A program made the position numbers and the translations under genes. A DNA stretch of 64,000 bases from Bryopsis sp. KO-2023. Lineage: Eukaryota; Chlorophyta; Ulvophyceae; Bryopsidales; Bryopsidaceae. Positions 35,626-46,740 of this stretch are shown here, in pieces (position 1 is the stretch's first letter; each line of letters opens with the position of its first letter). The DNA lies in the NCBI GenBank assembly GCA_030272585.1, contig BSYQ01000007.1, positions 4,654,001-4,718,000 of the forward strand, in the 5' to 3' direction. The notes below the pieces were generated by a model. It was not told the origin of the DNA. It saw only the letters and a program-made list of their open reading frames with translations, and did no database searches.

Positions 35626-36599
35626 ATGCAGTCAAGCTCAAGACCGCCAACCACCTCGCGCGCGCTCCATGCTTTCGACTTGGCCTCGCACCATTGGGCG
35701 CGCTCTCCTCCGACTCGAAGGCCTTTCGGTGAACCGAGGCGAAACACCCAGCGCAATCGCTATCCTCCCAGTTTCTATGGCGTGCCCCCCTCCGAAAGTG
35801 CCTCGAGCCCATTCCCGTAAGAAGCCCATCCGCCAGCTTTTCGCTGGAGGATTTGGCCTGGCGCAGGTCGCTTCGCAAAACGTTCCTTGCCCCAAACCCA
35901 CCGCCACGCAATGCGTTCGAAAAATCTCACCTCCATCGCGAAACCTGGTGCCTCTGAAAGTCCGCTCCTACTGGGACAATATTCTTCCTCCCTTCCGTGT
36001 CTTGGGTGAGGGGTGATGGTTTGACAAAAGACAGAAGCCACCAAAGCTGGCGTCCCCGATATTACTAATTGCCCCAACAAATCCGAGGAAGGCTTTTGAA
36101 CTGAGAATGCAGGATGCAAGGTTCGTGCATTCAAGGTCGTGTCACCCTGTCCCGCCAACCACAACCAAGCGCGCCCCGTTTTTCTGGCGGGCACAGTACA
36201 ATTGCTGGCCTGTCCTGCAAAATCGACATGGCAATGGAGAAGGTGGAGAAGAAAAAAAGGATGTGGCTTCATTTCGGTTGTCAGGTTCACATTTCTTGGG
36301 GGGGGGGGTTGTTCACTGTTTGTATCTGTTCCAGCATCATGGAGGGTGATGGCTCTCTTTTGGTGTGGGTTGTAACTACTGATTGATTGGAAAGGATAAA
36401 GAAAGTGGCAAGACATCCTGGTGAAATCCCCTTTTCCAGTGTGGCTTTATGTGGAAGAGGGCTGCTTTTGGGTTAGAGAGACGGCCATAGCCAGGTACAG
36501 GCTAAATGTAGGCTATGGATGCTGGTGGACAATTCCGATGTGATTCAGGTGGCGATTGAGTGTCGAAGGCCAGAGAGATACAATCCACCATTGATCAGG
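35626..36599 (+). CDS. Two phase-matched exons of an unrecognised gene (partial)
   Basis: Exon 35626-35816 starts at an ATG (MQSSSRPPTTSRALHAFDLA), looks like a basic organelle-targeting N-terminus and ends at a strong donor (CCC|GTAAGA) in phase 2. Exon 36512-36599 starts after TGTAG with one base, restoring frame as LWMLVDNSDVIQVAIECRRP, and ends at AGG|GTACGT. The VDNSDV segment is faintly like ribosomal protein uL14, but the rest of that family is not found before the convergent SKA3-like gene. Partial gene, truncated gene or chance; low confidence. Confidence 0.3.
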
Positions 36600-36683
36600 G
36601 TACGTTACATCTTGTCTAATCGATATGCATATGATGGCTTCAAGCAGCACACGTTCATGAATTTATCCCCCCTTTTCCCCCCA

Positions 36684-38393
36684 TCAACCGTTCAGTCTGG
36701 AGCCTTTCTCATACACCATTTTTCCGTGTTTAAATCCTCTTGCTAGATATTCAAGGGAAATCAGACAGTGCACGAAACTGGCTGAATAACCAATCCCCAT
36801 TCCTTCAATCTCCTCAGGTGTGATCGAGGCCTCCCCATTCTCAAACACTCGCTTGATTTTGCTCAAGCCCTCGTTCATGTCTTCGTACGACAGCGACTTC
36901 ATGTAGCCTGGAAGAGAATTGTACTCATCCACCCCCAGCTGAACTGATCTTGCCACACCAAGGCCCCCCATTTCTAAATCTTTCCTGCTGGCTTCAGCAG
37001 CCTCGACCTGATCGTCGAAAAAGCTCACCCGTCGGTAAGGGGATTTATTCCGAGGGGTGTTCGCTTGTCGATTCTCCTCTTCTGAAATTTGCAGCAGGTT
37101 TCCAGCACCTCTGAAATCGCTACCGTGGCTCAGTGATACTCTCCGCAGAGATTTCCTCCCACTGGAGCTCCCCAGTGCATTTCCCCGATCAGTGTCTCTC
37201 TTTGAAGAGTTTTGTCGGAGTGCTGCTGGCGTTCCATGCAGGGAAGCCTGGGTTGAATCTCGAGGGGTTCGGCTGCCATTTCCAGATGGTGTTTCGCTTG
37301 GTGGCTTGAGGGATGGTGCTGTGTCAGTGGTGATGCCCCCGTATTTGTTTCGCAGTGCCAGGGAGACTGGAGAGCATTTTGCAAGGAAATTGTCGCTGGA
37401 TGTGTCGCTCAGAAGAGATTTCCTGGTGTCTTCCACCCTTGCTGATTTTTGGATGCGTGGCGAAATCAATGGGCTTCTTGAAAACGGTGTAGGAGAAGCT
37501 CTCTGCTGATGATCATTTCTTGGAGTGATGGAAGCCTCATTCACCTGCCGGCCAAACACTCAGCTCCTTATTGATATTATTTAGCAGAAAGAGGACAGGA
37601 ACTAGATACTAGCCGCTGCATCACGATTGTGTCAATGGCAAGCAAGCTTCTCAAACACTTGAACTGATGGGCTGGGTTACTTTGAGAATAGGATACTGAA
37701 ATAAAAGAAAACACGACAACCATCCTGAGGGGAAAACAACAAAAGCACAAAAGATGAACTGAAAAAAGAAATGCAAGGAAGAGAGGGTGGCTTATTTGGC
37801 CAACGACTGGGAGCTCTGAAATTTGCGTATTTTCTTGCATGCGTTTCTGAAACGCTCGTCAACGCTTGAAAGAAAGAAGTGAATGGGTTGATAAACCGAT
37901 CGTGCACCTTCGACAGTCAAGCCACAATAATGCGTTTGGGCCGCATCCGTACTTCGGGTTCCGCGGTCGTCACGCCCTCCATGGGAACGCAGTCGCCGAG
38001 CGCTTCGCGTTTCGTGAGCAAATCGTCGAAGGGGTTTTCTGGGGCAGGATCCGGATGCATCAGCGAGTAGCCATAGTTCCTCAGATGCCCCTCCAGCAGT
38101 CCGACGTCCCGCACCATCACTCCGTGAAGTCGAGACATTTTCTCGACCATCTCCTTGAGCGACGAAGTTGCGCCACTGTGCGTTTCCAGACGAGATAAGG
38201 AATCCTGCAGGTTCTTCGTTTCCTGTTCTTGGTATCGCATGAACTCGCGAAAGTGTTGGCTGCTGGAGAGAAAGCCTGAATCATAGTGCCGTCGCAGCGA
38301 CAGGACCTCCTCCTCTAATCGATGCGCAGAGTTTTTGCTGGTTTCTACAAACGCTGACACTAGTTTTCGTATATTCGTGCGGTCGCCGTCCAT
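36684..38393 (-). CDS. SKA3-like kinetochore protein
   Basis: Two exons, 38393-37953 and 37544-36684, join in phase 0 to 433 residues. The first is a long coiled coil (about 1-115) ending LLEGHLRNYGYS, which fits the N-terminal helix of SKA3. The middle is Ser/Arg-rich, with several SP/TP sites of the kind used by mitotic kinases. The C-terminal part has EYNSLPGYMKSLSYEDMNEG, the signature of SKA proteins (consensus about E..LP.YMK..L....N). The Ska complex couples kinetochores to microtubule ends in mitosis. SKA1 is the alternative; the NYGYS helix end favours SKA3. The gene shares a short divergent promoter with pTAC14. Confidence 0.6.
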
Positions 38394-38603
38394 ATCGTTG
38401 GGTTTTCAGCCCGAGCATACAACAAGGAACAGAAACTCAAGAACTGGCAAAACAAAAATCTGTCAAACGTGTTACCTCATTCGAATCACGTGGTGTCACG
38501 TGGAGTCACGTGTTCGATCTGTTCTGGCTTTGGCGTTCTGTTGTTTTCAACGCGGTGCAATTTTTTTTTCCTCTGGAGGTTTCGCGCGCGTTTCACTACC
38601 ACG
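38394..38603. promoter_or_regulatory. Divergent SKA3/pTAC14 promoter with three phased G-boxes
   Basis: Three CACGTG motifs lie at 38487-38492, 38497-38502 and 38507-38512, each exactly 10 bases from the next, so they face the same side of the helix. CACGTG is the G-box bound by bHLH and bZIP factors, often light-linked in green plants. Start codons lie at 38393 (-) and 38604 (+). Confidence 0.75.
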
Positions 38604-41600
38604 ATGTATTGCGCACAGCTGGGGGGCTTCGCCCCTCCTAGTGTGAGGAAAGTCTTGAGATCTCGAAACGCTCGCTCATGGAAGCCAAAGGTGAGATTTG
38701 CAGCGCGAATCAAGATCCCTTCCCTCCTCTTTCACAGAAGGTCGCGCGTGAAAGAAAAAAGAATTTCTGGTGTGTTTACTCCCCAGAAAATCATCTGGTT
38801 TTCACTTGTCGAGTGGTGGAAGGCACTTTGAAGAGGAGTCATGATGAGGCAGTTAATATCCCCCTTCTTTTTTTAGACTCCCCACTTCAATCACTCCATT
38901 CGGGGCCATGCTACCTCAACTGTGGGATCTACAGCGACCGATCTCTTTCATTGGCTTGAGGTGAGCTCTATTTTTTTCTTCCTAAATCGGCCCACATTCA
39001 TTTTTGTCCGCTCAGCTCTTGTGATCGAATGGAGCCTTTGGTGTGAAAGTTTTCAAGTGGTTTTATGCAAGCTCATGCAATTTTTCAAATTCGTTGGGCA
39101 GGATCAAGGTGCGAAGGATTTGATGGTCGAAGTTCAATCCGCAGAAGTAAGGCTGGAAGAAATACACAATACTGGCTCATCATATTTTAAAACCTTTCAC
39201 TCATTACGGCTCCACTCAGTCAGAAAAGCCATCTAGTTCAGCCGACTTTTTGCTTCGTTCTTGCCTGCTGGTGCTCTGCCAAGAATTTCAACCATAGAAA
39301 AAGCGCAAACTGTGGGAAATGCTAATGAACTTATTCAATTGATTTATTGTCATTCTTTGAACTTATTGATTTATTGATTTTTATAAGATTTTGTTTTATT
39401 GTTGTTCTTTGAAATTCTCCAGGTGGGTGGTCGAACCATCGATCGAACAGTGACCAAGCAGGCTGTCAAACCTGGCGAGGTTGTTTTGCGAATCCCCTCA
39501 CATGCGGTGGTCACCCTGGATCGAGTCTTCCAGGATGCATCTCTAGGTAAAATTTGACAATATCCAGGCAGAACTCATCGATATATTAATGAAAAGTTAA
39601 CAAGAAATCAGTCATATTTAAACAAAAAAGATATATAAACATTTTGATGGTTGTTTAAAAAAGTGTTTTTTTACTGTCTGCCATGGAAATAAACTTCCGC
39701 GCTGCGACCAAAAATAAACTTCGGCACAGCAAACAGTCGAAAAAAGACAACACTTCTTTTAACAACTTATGCATATGCTTCGCGGCAGGTTCAGAAGTTG
39801 AGAAGAGGGACATTGAATCATGCTGTGTTTCTGTTTCTTTTTTTTTTTTGTTATTTTTCCCTTGATAGCTGAGCTGCTGACAACCAATAAACTCTCGGAG
39901 CTAGCATGCTTGACCCTTTACATGATGTACGAAAAAAAGCAAGGAACGGAAAGTTTCTGGCATCCGTACATCCGTGAACTGGACAATCAGAGGGCCAGAG
40001 GCCAACAGGGTGTAGAGAGCCCAATCTTGTGGCCAGAGGAGGAGGTATGGAGCAGCTGAATTCTTTTCTTTTTCAATCGTTCGAGCAGTTTTCTGACTTG
40101 ATTATTTTATTTTTTTTGGCCACGGAGAGTTTCCTCCACGTACACACACACACACGAAACCGTTTGATGTGGTCAATTTTCTCCTTGAATTGAGATTCAA
40201 AGGAGGGAGGTTTGGGGGGGGGGTCTTTTCTACTTTCATAGAATTTGTTATTGGTGTAGGTGGAGAGGCTGTTTGCTGGGAGTCCATTGTTGCCAGAGCT
40301 TAAGAGCAGGGTCGAGGGCATCAAGAAAGAATATCAAGAGTGTGACACTGTGTGGTACTTGGCTGGGAGGTGAGATCTTTGTTAGCAAAGTTTCCAGCAG
40401 GATGTTGAATGTGAAAAACACCCACAGTTCGAAATGGGAGTTTTAGTTTTCCACAGGAGAGTCAAACACAGGAGGGTTGATCTGTGTGAAGGTGGGGCTC
40501 TTTTTGAAAGCCGGTGAGAAAATATTTTTTTTTTCCTTTTTTTTTTTTTTTGTTGGGGGGAGGGAGGAGGGTTGATGTATTTGGGGTGTGATTGATGTCT
40601 GTCAGAGATGCTTTGAAGGTCATGAATTTGTGGTTGTTCTTTTGGCCAGCTTGTTTGACAAGTACCCATACGACATTCCAACAGAGGCTTTCAGCGAACA
40701 GCTGTTCATGCAAGCTTTCACAGCGATCCAGGCATGCGTGGTGCACCTCCAAGGAGTGGCTTTATCACAAAGATTTGCTCTAGTTCCGTTAGGACCCCCA
40801 CTCACCAGTTACTCCTCCACAAGCAAGGTACATGCACTATATTTCTTTTCTTTTTTTTTGGCAGTTATGATTACGGAGATGTGAACTGGAGGTTTCTGAA
40901 AGCTCAGCGTGTTCCACTTAACCTTTTTATTTTGGTTCTAAACCACCAACGGCTTTTTAGGGGGTGTCCTTCGTTTTGTTTTTGTTTGAGAAATGCTTGG
41001 TCCAGTATTATGTATCCGTTGGTGGTTCAGAAGTGACGGTCATGCATGGAATAAATGCACTCTTTTTGCTTTTTGGATAGGCAATGTTGCAGTACAATCC
41101 GAACACCAAGTCAGTGGATCTGGTTGCTGACAGGGAGTATAAAGCTGGGGAGCTCATCTCTGCTTGGTGTGGCCCGCAAACCAACAAAAGATTGCTAATC
41201 AACTATGGAATCGTGGATGAAAACAACCCTTACGATTGGTTACAGGTGATCAGACTTTTCGGCTTTTTTGGTGGGGTTCTGTAGCTTGAAATCGTGTTTT
41301 CAAATGCTTTTGGCTGGGGAAAGCAAAGTATCTGGTTGGGGAATTTCTGTAGAAATAAAACGTCCGTGTGTCAGACATCAAACCAGAATAGAATCGTTAT
41401 TTGTCCATGGACTACATGCCTTGTCCAGGAATTGCATGATGTGAGTGGCGGTTTTCCCTGTGAGTTGAGTCGTTTAACTTTATGTTGCAGATCAAAATTA
41501 GGGTGCCCAACTCAGATCCCCTGTTCCAGGCCAAGAGATCCGTTTTGATGGAAAACGGTCTTTCTACACAGGAAGCTTTCAAATTGCAGAGAGGGAGGCC

Positions 41601-42679
41601 AATCCCCAAAATGCTGTTGCCATACATGAGAGTGATATATGAAACTGACCCTGCCGAAATGGATAAGGTATGCAATAATATGGAAGGTCATGAATGTAGG
41701 AAAAGGGGAAGGGGGGGGGGGACAGAACCTGACAGCCGATCACTCTCAGGTGCATTGACCGTTCAGCAATCTGTTCAAATGCTGACTGCTTGCCCAATCG
41801 CTTGTGGGTGGGTTGCCTGCATTCAGGGAATCGTGAATGCACGGAACCCGATTCAATACATGCGTATGTGCCTTGGTGCTGTAATCTCTGCAGGAGGATT
41901 TGGAGGTGTGAGTAATGGGTTTGCCTTTGTGCCTGGCAGTTGACGGCTATGGAAGGGGTGGGGCCTAGGGAGTCAGAGGGTGCGATTCTTCACCAGGTGG
42001 CCTCGGTCCTGCAGGGGAAACTCGACAACTATCGGACCACCAGCGAACAAGATGATGAGACCATTGCTTCCAGCTCTAACCCAAGGGAAGTGGTGGCCGC
42101 CAAGCTCCTTCACATCGAGAAGGAAATCCTGAACTCGGCGTTGGATGAAATCTTGGCGAAACCTGGTGCTCCTGGTAAGAATGAGAGGAAGGGTTTTTCG
42201 GAAACTGTTGTGCATGCGTTACGATCATGTCTTTTTGCATGTGGTTGGGCGGGGTTGTATGGTGAAGGAAATTCGTCGAGTGCTGTTAGGACGTTGTTGA
42301 GGGATTCAGTTCTTTTAGAAGTAGCAGCATGTAAAGGAGCATTTCTGAAGTTTGATTTTTCCAGCCCGCTTGAAGTGAAATGCTTCAGTGAGCAAGAAAT
42401 TACTGTGATGAAAAGTAAAGTTTTTGGGTTTTTTTCCCTTTACGATTTAGCATATTAAGATGCGAAACCATTGTTTGATAATGCTTGTTTGGAAAGGCAG
42501 GGGGTTGGGGTTGGTTCAGAAAATGCACCAATTCTCTCCGACAGCAGCATTAAGAATGTGCTGGTTTGAAGACTCTGACTGAGCTTGTTTCGTGTTTCTT
42601 CCCCTCTTGTTGGTTTCAAGCAGAAAGGAGCTCTCTTGGATTAGAGGATGGGAAGCAGTATCCCGTGGACTTATCTTGA
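38604..42679 (+). CDS. pTAC14: pTAC14/PAP7, SET-domain subunit of the plastid RNA polymerase complex
   Basis: Eleven exons: 38604-38690, 38877-38960, 39102-39146, 39423-39546, 39869-40044, 40260-40369, 40650-40827, 41081-41245, 41491-41667, 41940-42174, 42624-42679. All phases agree; 478 residues, close to the plant protein. Diagnostic stretches: AELLTTNKLSELACLTLYMM, WHPYIRELDNQRARGQQGVE, EYQECDTVWYLAGSLFDKYP, SQRFALVPLGPPLTSYSS, YKAGELISAWCGPQTNKRLL, NYGIVDENNPYDWLQ. This is a Rubisco-LSMT-like SET fold. In plants pTAC14 is one of the PEP-associated proteins needed for plastid transcription and chloroplast development. The N-terminus is basic and transit-peptide-like. The gene lies divergent from the SKA3-like gene. 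Confidence 0.92.
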
Positions 42680-43606
42680 AGAGGGGGTGCATTACCCCAC
42701 TGTTCCTCTTTCTATTGCATTGATATTTTTGTCTTGCCTCCAGTTTTGGCGTTGATTTGCAAGAAAGTTTTCATTTGAGCGTTTAGACTTGCAATTTGTT
42801 TGTTTTTTCTTAAACTTCGTTTCTATTGGACAGACTTTTTTTGTTCTTTGTCTTTCTACAATTTACCATGAATGTTTTTTCTTATCGAGAGGAAAAAAAG
42901 GAGGGTTTTGAAAAAAAAAGAGCGAGCCAGAGAGAGAGGGGGGGGATGAAGATTTTGAAGTGGGTGGAGGGGCAGGATTGAAACGTGTGAGCGAGTTGGT
43001 TTTGCAATCAGTGAGTGTAATCTACTGTTTAAGGCTCTATTGCTCGACACTCTTTCCTTTAGAATCTTGCACCCTCCTGTAGATTGCACCTATTCTTCAT
43101 CATTCCCTTTGTGAGGTTGAAGGGGCAACATAAAATCGAAAAACCCAACGGGTGCTATGCAACAGAGGCAGAGAGAGCAAGTGGCATTCTGTGATTGATC
43201 AGTGAGGGGCGCATCAATACGCCTTCTCACCGCTTGAAAGCCCTTTCATCCCATCGCATATTTTTTTTGGTTATCAATTCCCTCCCTGGCTTCTGAAATT
43301 TGTCGCTGGAACCAGGCAATTGAAAATACAATTGGTGGCGGAGGTGATGGGGGCGGGGGCGGGCTATTTACAGCTCCAACAGCTGGAGCGGGGCAGAATT
43401 CCGAAGATAAGGTTCCAAAGGACAAGCCTTCAGTGAAAGTCAAAGATAACGAAACGTGGGAAGTGAGAAGCAAAGCCAAGAGCAACAGGTAGCCCTTTCC
43501 AGCTCTGTCCCCTGCTTTCTTCACTCTCACACTCACATAACCGACGCCAACTTCTAAGCGTTCTCCACCGTAGGTGAGAAGAATCACAAAATATTGACGA
43601 CGGTTG
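42680..43606. other. Region between pTAC14 and the CACTA element
   Basis: 3' flank of pTAC14, then a GC-rich part. A plus-strand open frame at 43316-43492 after a good acceptor (AACCAG) encodes a Gly-rich then charged peptide (SEDKVPKDKPSVKVKDNETW) and looks like an exon. It cannot be joined in phase to the interrupted frame at 43575. Confidence 0.35.
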
Positions 43607-43624
43607 CACTACGGGAAATGGGTA

Positions 43625-44110
43625 ACACCTAGTTTATACCTATTTAATACCTGGACAGGTATCAAAACTAGATACCTGGGAGACGCCTGGTCAGTACCTG
43701 TTGATACCTGCAGTTTTTATGCATTCGCGGACGCTACAGGTATTAGATACATACCTGCGGTATTACTCCAGGTACTTGGAAAATGTGACCTCAATTTGAT
43801 ACCTGGCGTGTCAGGTATCAACCAGGTGTTATATGAGATATACCTGGGAGACACCTGGGCGACGCCTGGTTAGTACTTGTTGATACCTGCAGTTTTGATA
43901 CATTCGCGGACGATACAGGTATTAGATCCATACCTGTGGTATTACCCCAGGTACCTAGAAAATGTGACCTCAATTTGATGCATGGCGTGTCAGGTATCAG
44001 CCAGGTGTTATATTAGATATATCTGGGGGCTACCTGGTTATACTTCTTGGTACCTGAAGTTTTGATACGTTCACGGACGATACAAGTATTAGATTGACAC
44101 CTTACTTGTC
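43625..44110. repeat. Left subterminal repeats of the CACTA element
   Basis: Two diverged copies of a block of about 190 bases (from about 43676 and 43862). Each contains CATTCGCGGACG, TACAGGTATTAGAT, AAAATGTGACCTCAATTTGA and GCGTGTCAGGTATCA, and many ACCTGG-like sites. In CACTA elements such repeats bind the transposase. Confidence 0.7.
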
Positions 44111-44401
44111 ACTTGATAGTGACTCATCAGACCCAATATATATCAACAAAAGAAAAATAACAATTTAAAAAAATCATAATCTTTACAAAGGCAATTGTTC
44201 CCTCATCGACAAGCATCCTCAACCTCCAAGTGCATACAACTTCCCCCATTCAGGACTTTTTTTCTTCTTTATTAGAAAACCCATGGCCAGCGATCGCCTT
44301 TAATGCCCACAGAGCAGTCATAAGAACCTCTTTTCCTCCACTCTGAAGTCCACACTCCAGTTCAGAATTGACTTTCTTGTTTTCTTGATGCTTATGTATG
44401 G

Positions 44402-44748
44402 TCACAAACTGATTCCCCAAAGTCTGACTATATCTACCACCAACAGCCTGTGGCTTGGTGTTTCCCGACTGCTGGCTTGTGATTTCTCAGCCTGCGGTTC
44501 TCCGTTCAAACAGCTGATCTCTGCCAAGGGGATGTGCATGGAAAAGCCTTGGGCTTCGAACACGTCTTGGCAGCGCTCCGTTAATAGATTTCCACGAAGG
44601 GTGTCAATGACGAGGAACAGGGACAGAAGCATCGTGAAACTGATGAGTGCGGTGTATATCCAGGTCGCCTGGCATCGGGTGCATTCATCGACGCTCGAAT
44701 GGCCGTAGTCTGTTTCGCAAGCTCCACACAGCAACTCACAACCTTCCA
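44402..44748 (-). pseudogene. Cysteine-rich membrane-protein exon carried by the CACTA element
   Basis: After a good acceptor (CTTTGTAG) the frame reads CELLCGACETDYGHSSVDEC TRCQ, a GCC/ephrin-receptor-like cysteine module, then a membrane segment (IYTALISFTMLLSLFLVI) and a polar tail to a stop. Such modules occur near the C-terminus of large algal surface proteins. A minus exon candidate near 45040-44960 lies upstream. Probably a captured host gene piece; whether it is expressed is unknown. Confidence 0.45.
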
Positions 44749-45579
44749 CTACAAAGAAGGAAAAGAAAAAAACACTGTCACAAAAATCACATTCATACAT
44801 CAACTCCAAACATGACACAACCAACAATCCCAGGAAATTTTCAGCCAGATTGAAAAAAACAGAAACAAAAGAGCATCTGGTTTTGCAACAACTGCATCCA
44901 TCTCAAGCAGAAACCCTCCCTGGAATGGAAAAGGCATCGAACCTTTGAGAAAAATTGTGGTACCTTTTTTCATTGTGGTCCCCAGTTGCACCATGTGTCC
45001 AACTTCGTGCAATTCAAAAGAAAATCCCCTCCTTAAACAGACACCGAAAGTTTTCGCCATTGGAGTCAGGTTAACCGATGAGAAAGGGGTGGTGTTCAAG
45101 GAGTGTTTTTTGGCGAATGTGTTTGCAGAGCCTCCACATGGGAGTTAAGGAACAAGTCCAAAGCCAAAAGCTGGATTTAAATTTGCCAAACAAGAGGCCC
45201 ACTGAGACAGACCCAGTCCCTGGCCTACAACACAAATGTGCAAAGCTAAAATGTTATGGACGCATTTGACCATGCACCAAATGAATGATATCTGACATGT
45301 ACCCAGAACTGATGTCTTTTGAAGCCATAAACTCACCTGAGGAACGAGCTCAAGAGAGTCTCTGAACTTAATGCCCCCCCCCACCTCTCTCACCACTGAA
45401 ACTATTTTTCTAACGTTGCAAGCTGTATAACAATTCTTCAAAACTACCGCAAATTGTTTTCTTTGAAGAAGCGTCCTCATAGTTTAGGCTTTCATGATAG
45501 AGGTGATCACTAATCACCTCTTGTTGCTCGATTAAAGCCATCGCACAAAATCTCTAGCGCCATACTTGTCGAGCTTCCT

Positions 45580-45759
45580 TCAACTGCGGCCGCATCCAGC
45601 TCCTCGACCCTTGAAGAATACCCCCGCAACGGGAAACGCCGCCGACGCGTCTCTGACCGCCTGAGCATAGTCCAAAGTATCGGGGAGAAAGGCGTCCAAC
45701 AGCGGACTACTGCTCAAGAGCGTGTTGATTTCCAAAGGGTGCTCGTCGTAGCAAGTCAT
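45580..45759 (-). pseudogene. Second gene-like frame inside the CACTA element
   Basis: A GC-rich frame of 59 codons, MTCYDEHPLEINTLLSSSPL then DAFLPDTLDYAQAVRDASAA, ending in GAGCGRS. Base composition and codon use differ from the AT-rich repeat ends of the element, as expected for captured host sequence. Family not recognised. Confidence 0.35.
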
Positions 45760-45837
45760 GAGACAGGGGAAGCGGGTTCAACATAGTTATCCCAGAAAAC
45801 GAACACCGTCAATGAAGGTGTCGTACATGAAAGTGTT

Positions 45838-46190
45838 ATGCAACTGAACTTATGCAGGTGTTACTGTAGGTGTCACTGGCCAGGTATCACATTTCAGGTG
45901 CCATGCAGGTGTTACTGTAGGTGTCACTGGCCAGGTATCAGATTCCAGGTGTCATGCAGGTGTTACTGTAGGTGCCACTGGCCAGGTATCAGATTCCAAT
46001 TGTTATGCAGGTGTTACTGTAGGTGTCACTGGCCAGGTATCAGATTCCAGGTGTCATGCAGGTGTTACCATAGGTATCGCTGGCCAGGTATCAGATTCCA
46101 GGTGGCATGCAGGTATCACACAGGTGTTACCGGGCAGGTATTATATCATTGCACTTGAGAGTAGGTGTTACCCAGGTGTCACCAGGTATT
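45838..46190 (+). repeat. Right subterminal tandem repeats of the CACTA element
   Basis: About five copies of a unit of some 58 bases (ATGCAGGTGTTACTGTAGGT, then GTCACTGGCCAGGTATCAGA), followed by shorter ACAGGTGTTACC-type sites. The cysteine-rich reading frame through it is only a translation of the repeat. Confidence 0.85.
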
Positions 46191-46357
46191 ACCCAGGTAC
46201 TACCCATTTCCCGTAGTGTTGTGACTTTCATGGACGTGAGAATCAATGCGGAGGACCCGGTGCATCCTAAAACATTTGAGAAATGGGTGCCCTCTCAGGC
46301 TTTGATACAGGTATTAGGAAAACTAAACCCACAAATGTGGACCAAATTTTCAGAAGT

Positions 46358-46588
46358 ATGGCTAATAACAGTATCTTGATGGTTGTAGAATTCAAGTCAG
46401 GGAGAGGTATTAAGATGCCAACTGCTGGGGGTCTGATTTCGATCGAAAGCCAAGAGCAGGGGAAGTCCATCAAGGGGGTCCCGCAGACTCGAGCTCTTTT
46501 GTTGGATGCATTTAATCGTGGTCACTCGATTTTTGCAATAAAAATACACCGTCTCGAAAGATACAGAGGGTGCAACCCACACACCTAG
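46358..46588 (+). CDS. Small ORF of 76 codons, unrecognised
   Basis: An ATG-started frame right of the CACTA element: MANNSILMVVEFKSGRGIKM and onward, with a conserved-looking mix of hydrophobic and charged residues. A possible acceptor (TTTTCAG) precedes it. It may be the next exon of the interrupted gene, but in phase with that exon the join would stop at once (KYG stop). No family match. Confidence 0.2.
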   Translation: MANNSILMVVEFKSGRGIKMPTAGGLISIESQEQGKSIKGVPQTRALLLDAFNRGHSIFAIKIHRLERYRGCNPHT

Positions 46589-46740
46589 TAGCAGCAAGAG
46601 TCAGGGAGGTTTGTGGTGTCTTTTGTAAAACGCGATTCACACAGACCAGCACCACCAAGTCTGAATCAGGAAGCTCTTGAACGAAGGAGCGCATCGGGAT
46701 CAAAAACACCCACGACTTTGGGCGTTTACAGCAGCAGATA

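Larger units (their letters stand above)
43607..46218. mobile_element. CACTA (EnSpm-type) DNA transposon, 2612 bp
   Basis: The left end begins CACTACGGGAAATGGGTA and the right end is its inverse, TACCCATTTCCCGTAGTG. The flanks are TTG at 43604-43606 and TTG at 46219-46221, a perfect 3-bp target duplication as made by CACTA transposases. Both ends carry subterminal repeats rich in ACCTGG/CCAGGT. No transposase frame is seen inside, so it is probably non-autonomous. The middle holds gene-like exons on the minus strand. Confidence 0.9.
43575..46310 (+). pseudogene. Exon-like frame interrupted by the CACTA element
   Basis: Joining 43575-43606 to 46222-46310 (dropping the element and one TTG copy) gives one open frame, EKNHKILTTVVTFMDVRINA and onward to VPSQALIQ, closed by a donor GTATTA. 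An acceptor (CCGTAG) lies just upstream at about 43567-43572. With the element present the frame is broken. The family is not recognised. It may be a real host exon, disrupted on this allele, or a chance frame of about 40 codons. Confidence 0.4.

Noticed and set aside
45838-46158. Cysteine-rich plus-strand frame (CRCYCRCHWPGI repeats)
   Set aside because: It is only a translation of the tandem subterminal repeat of the CACTA element, not a metal-binding protein.
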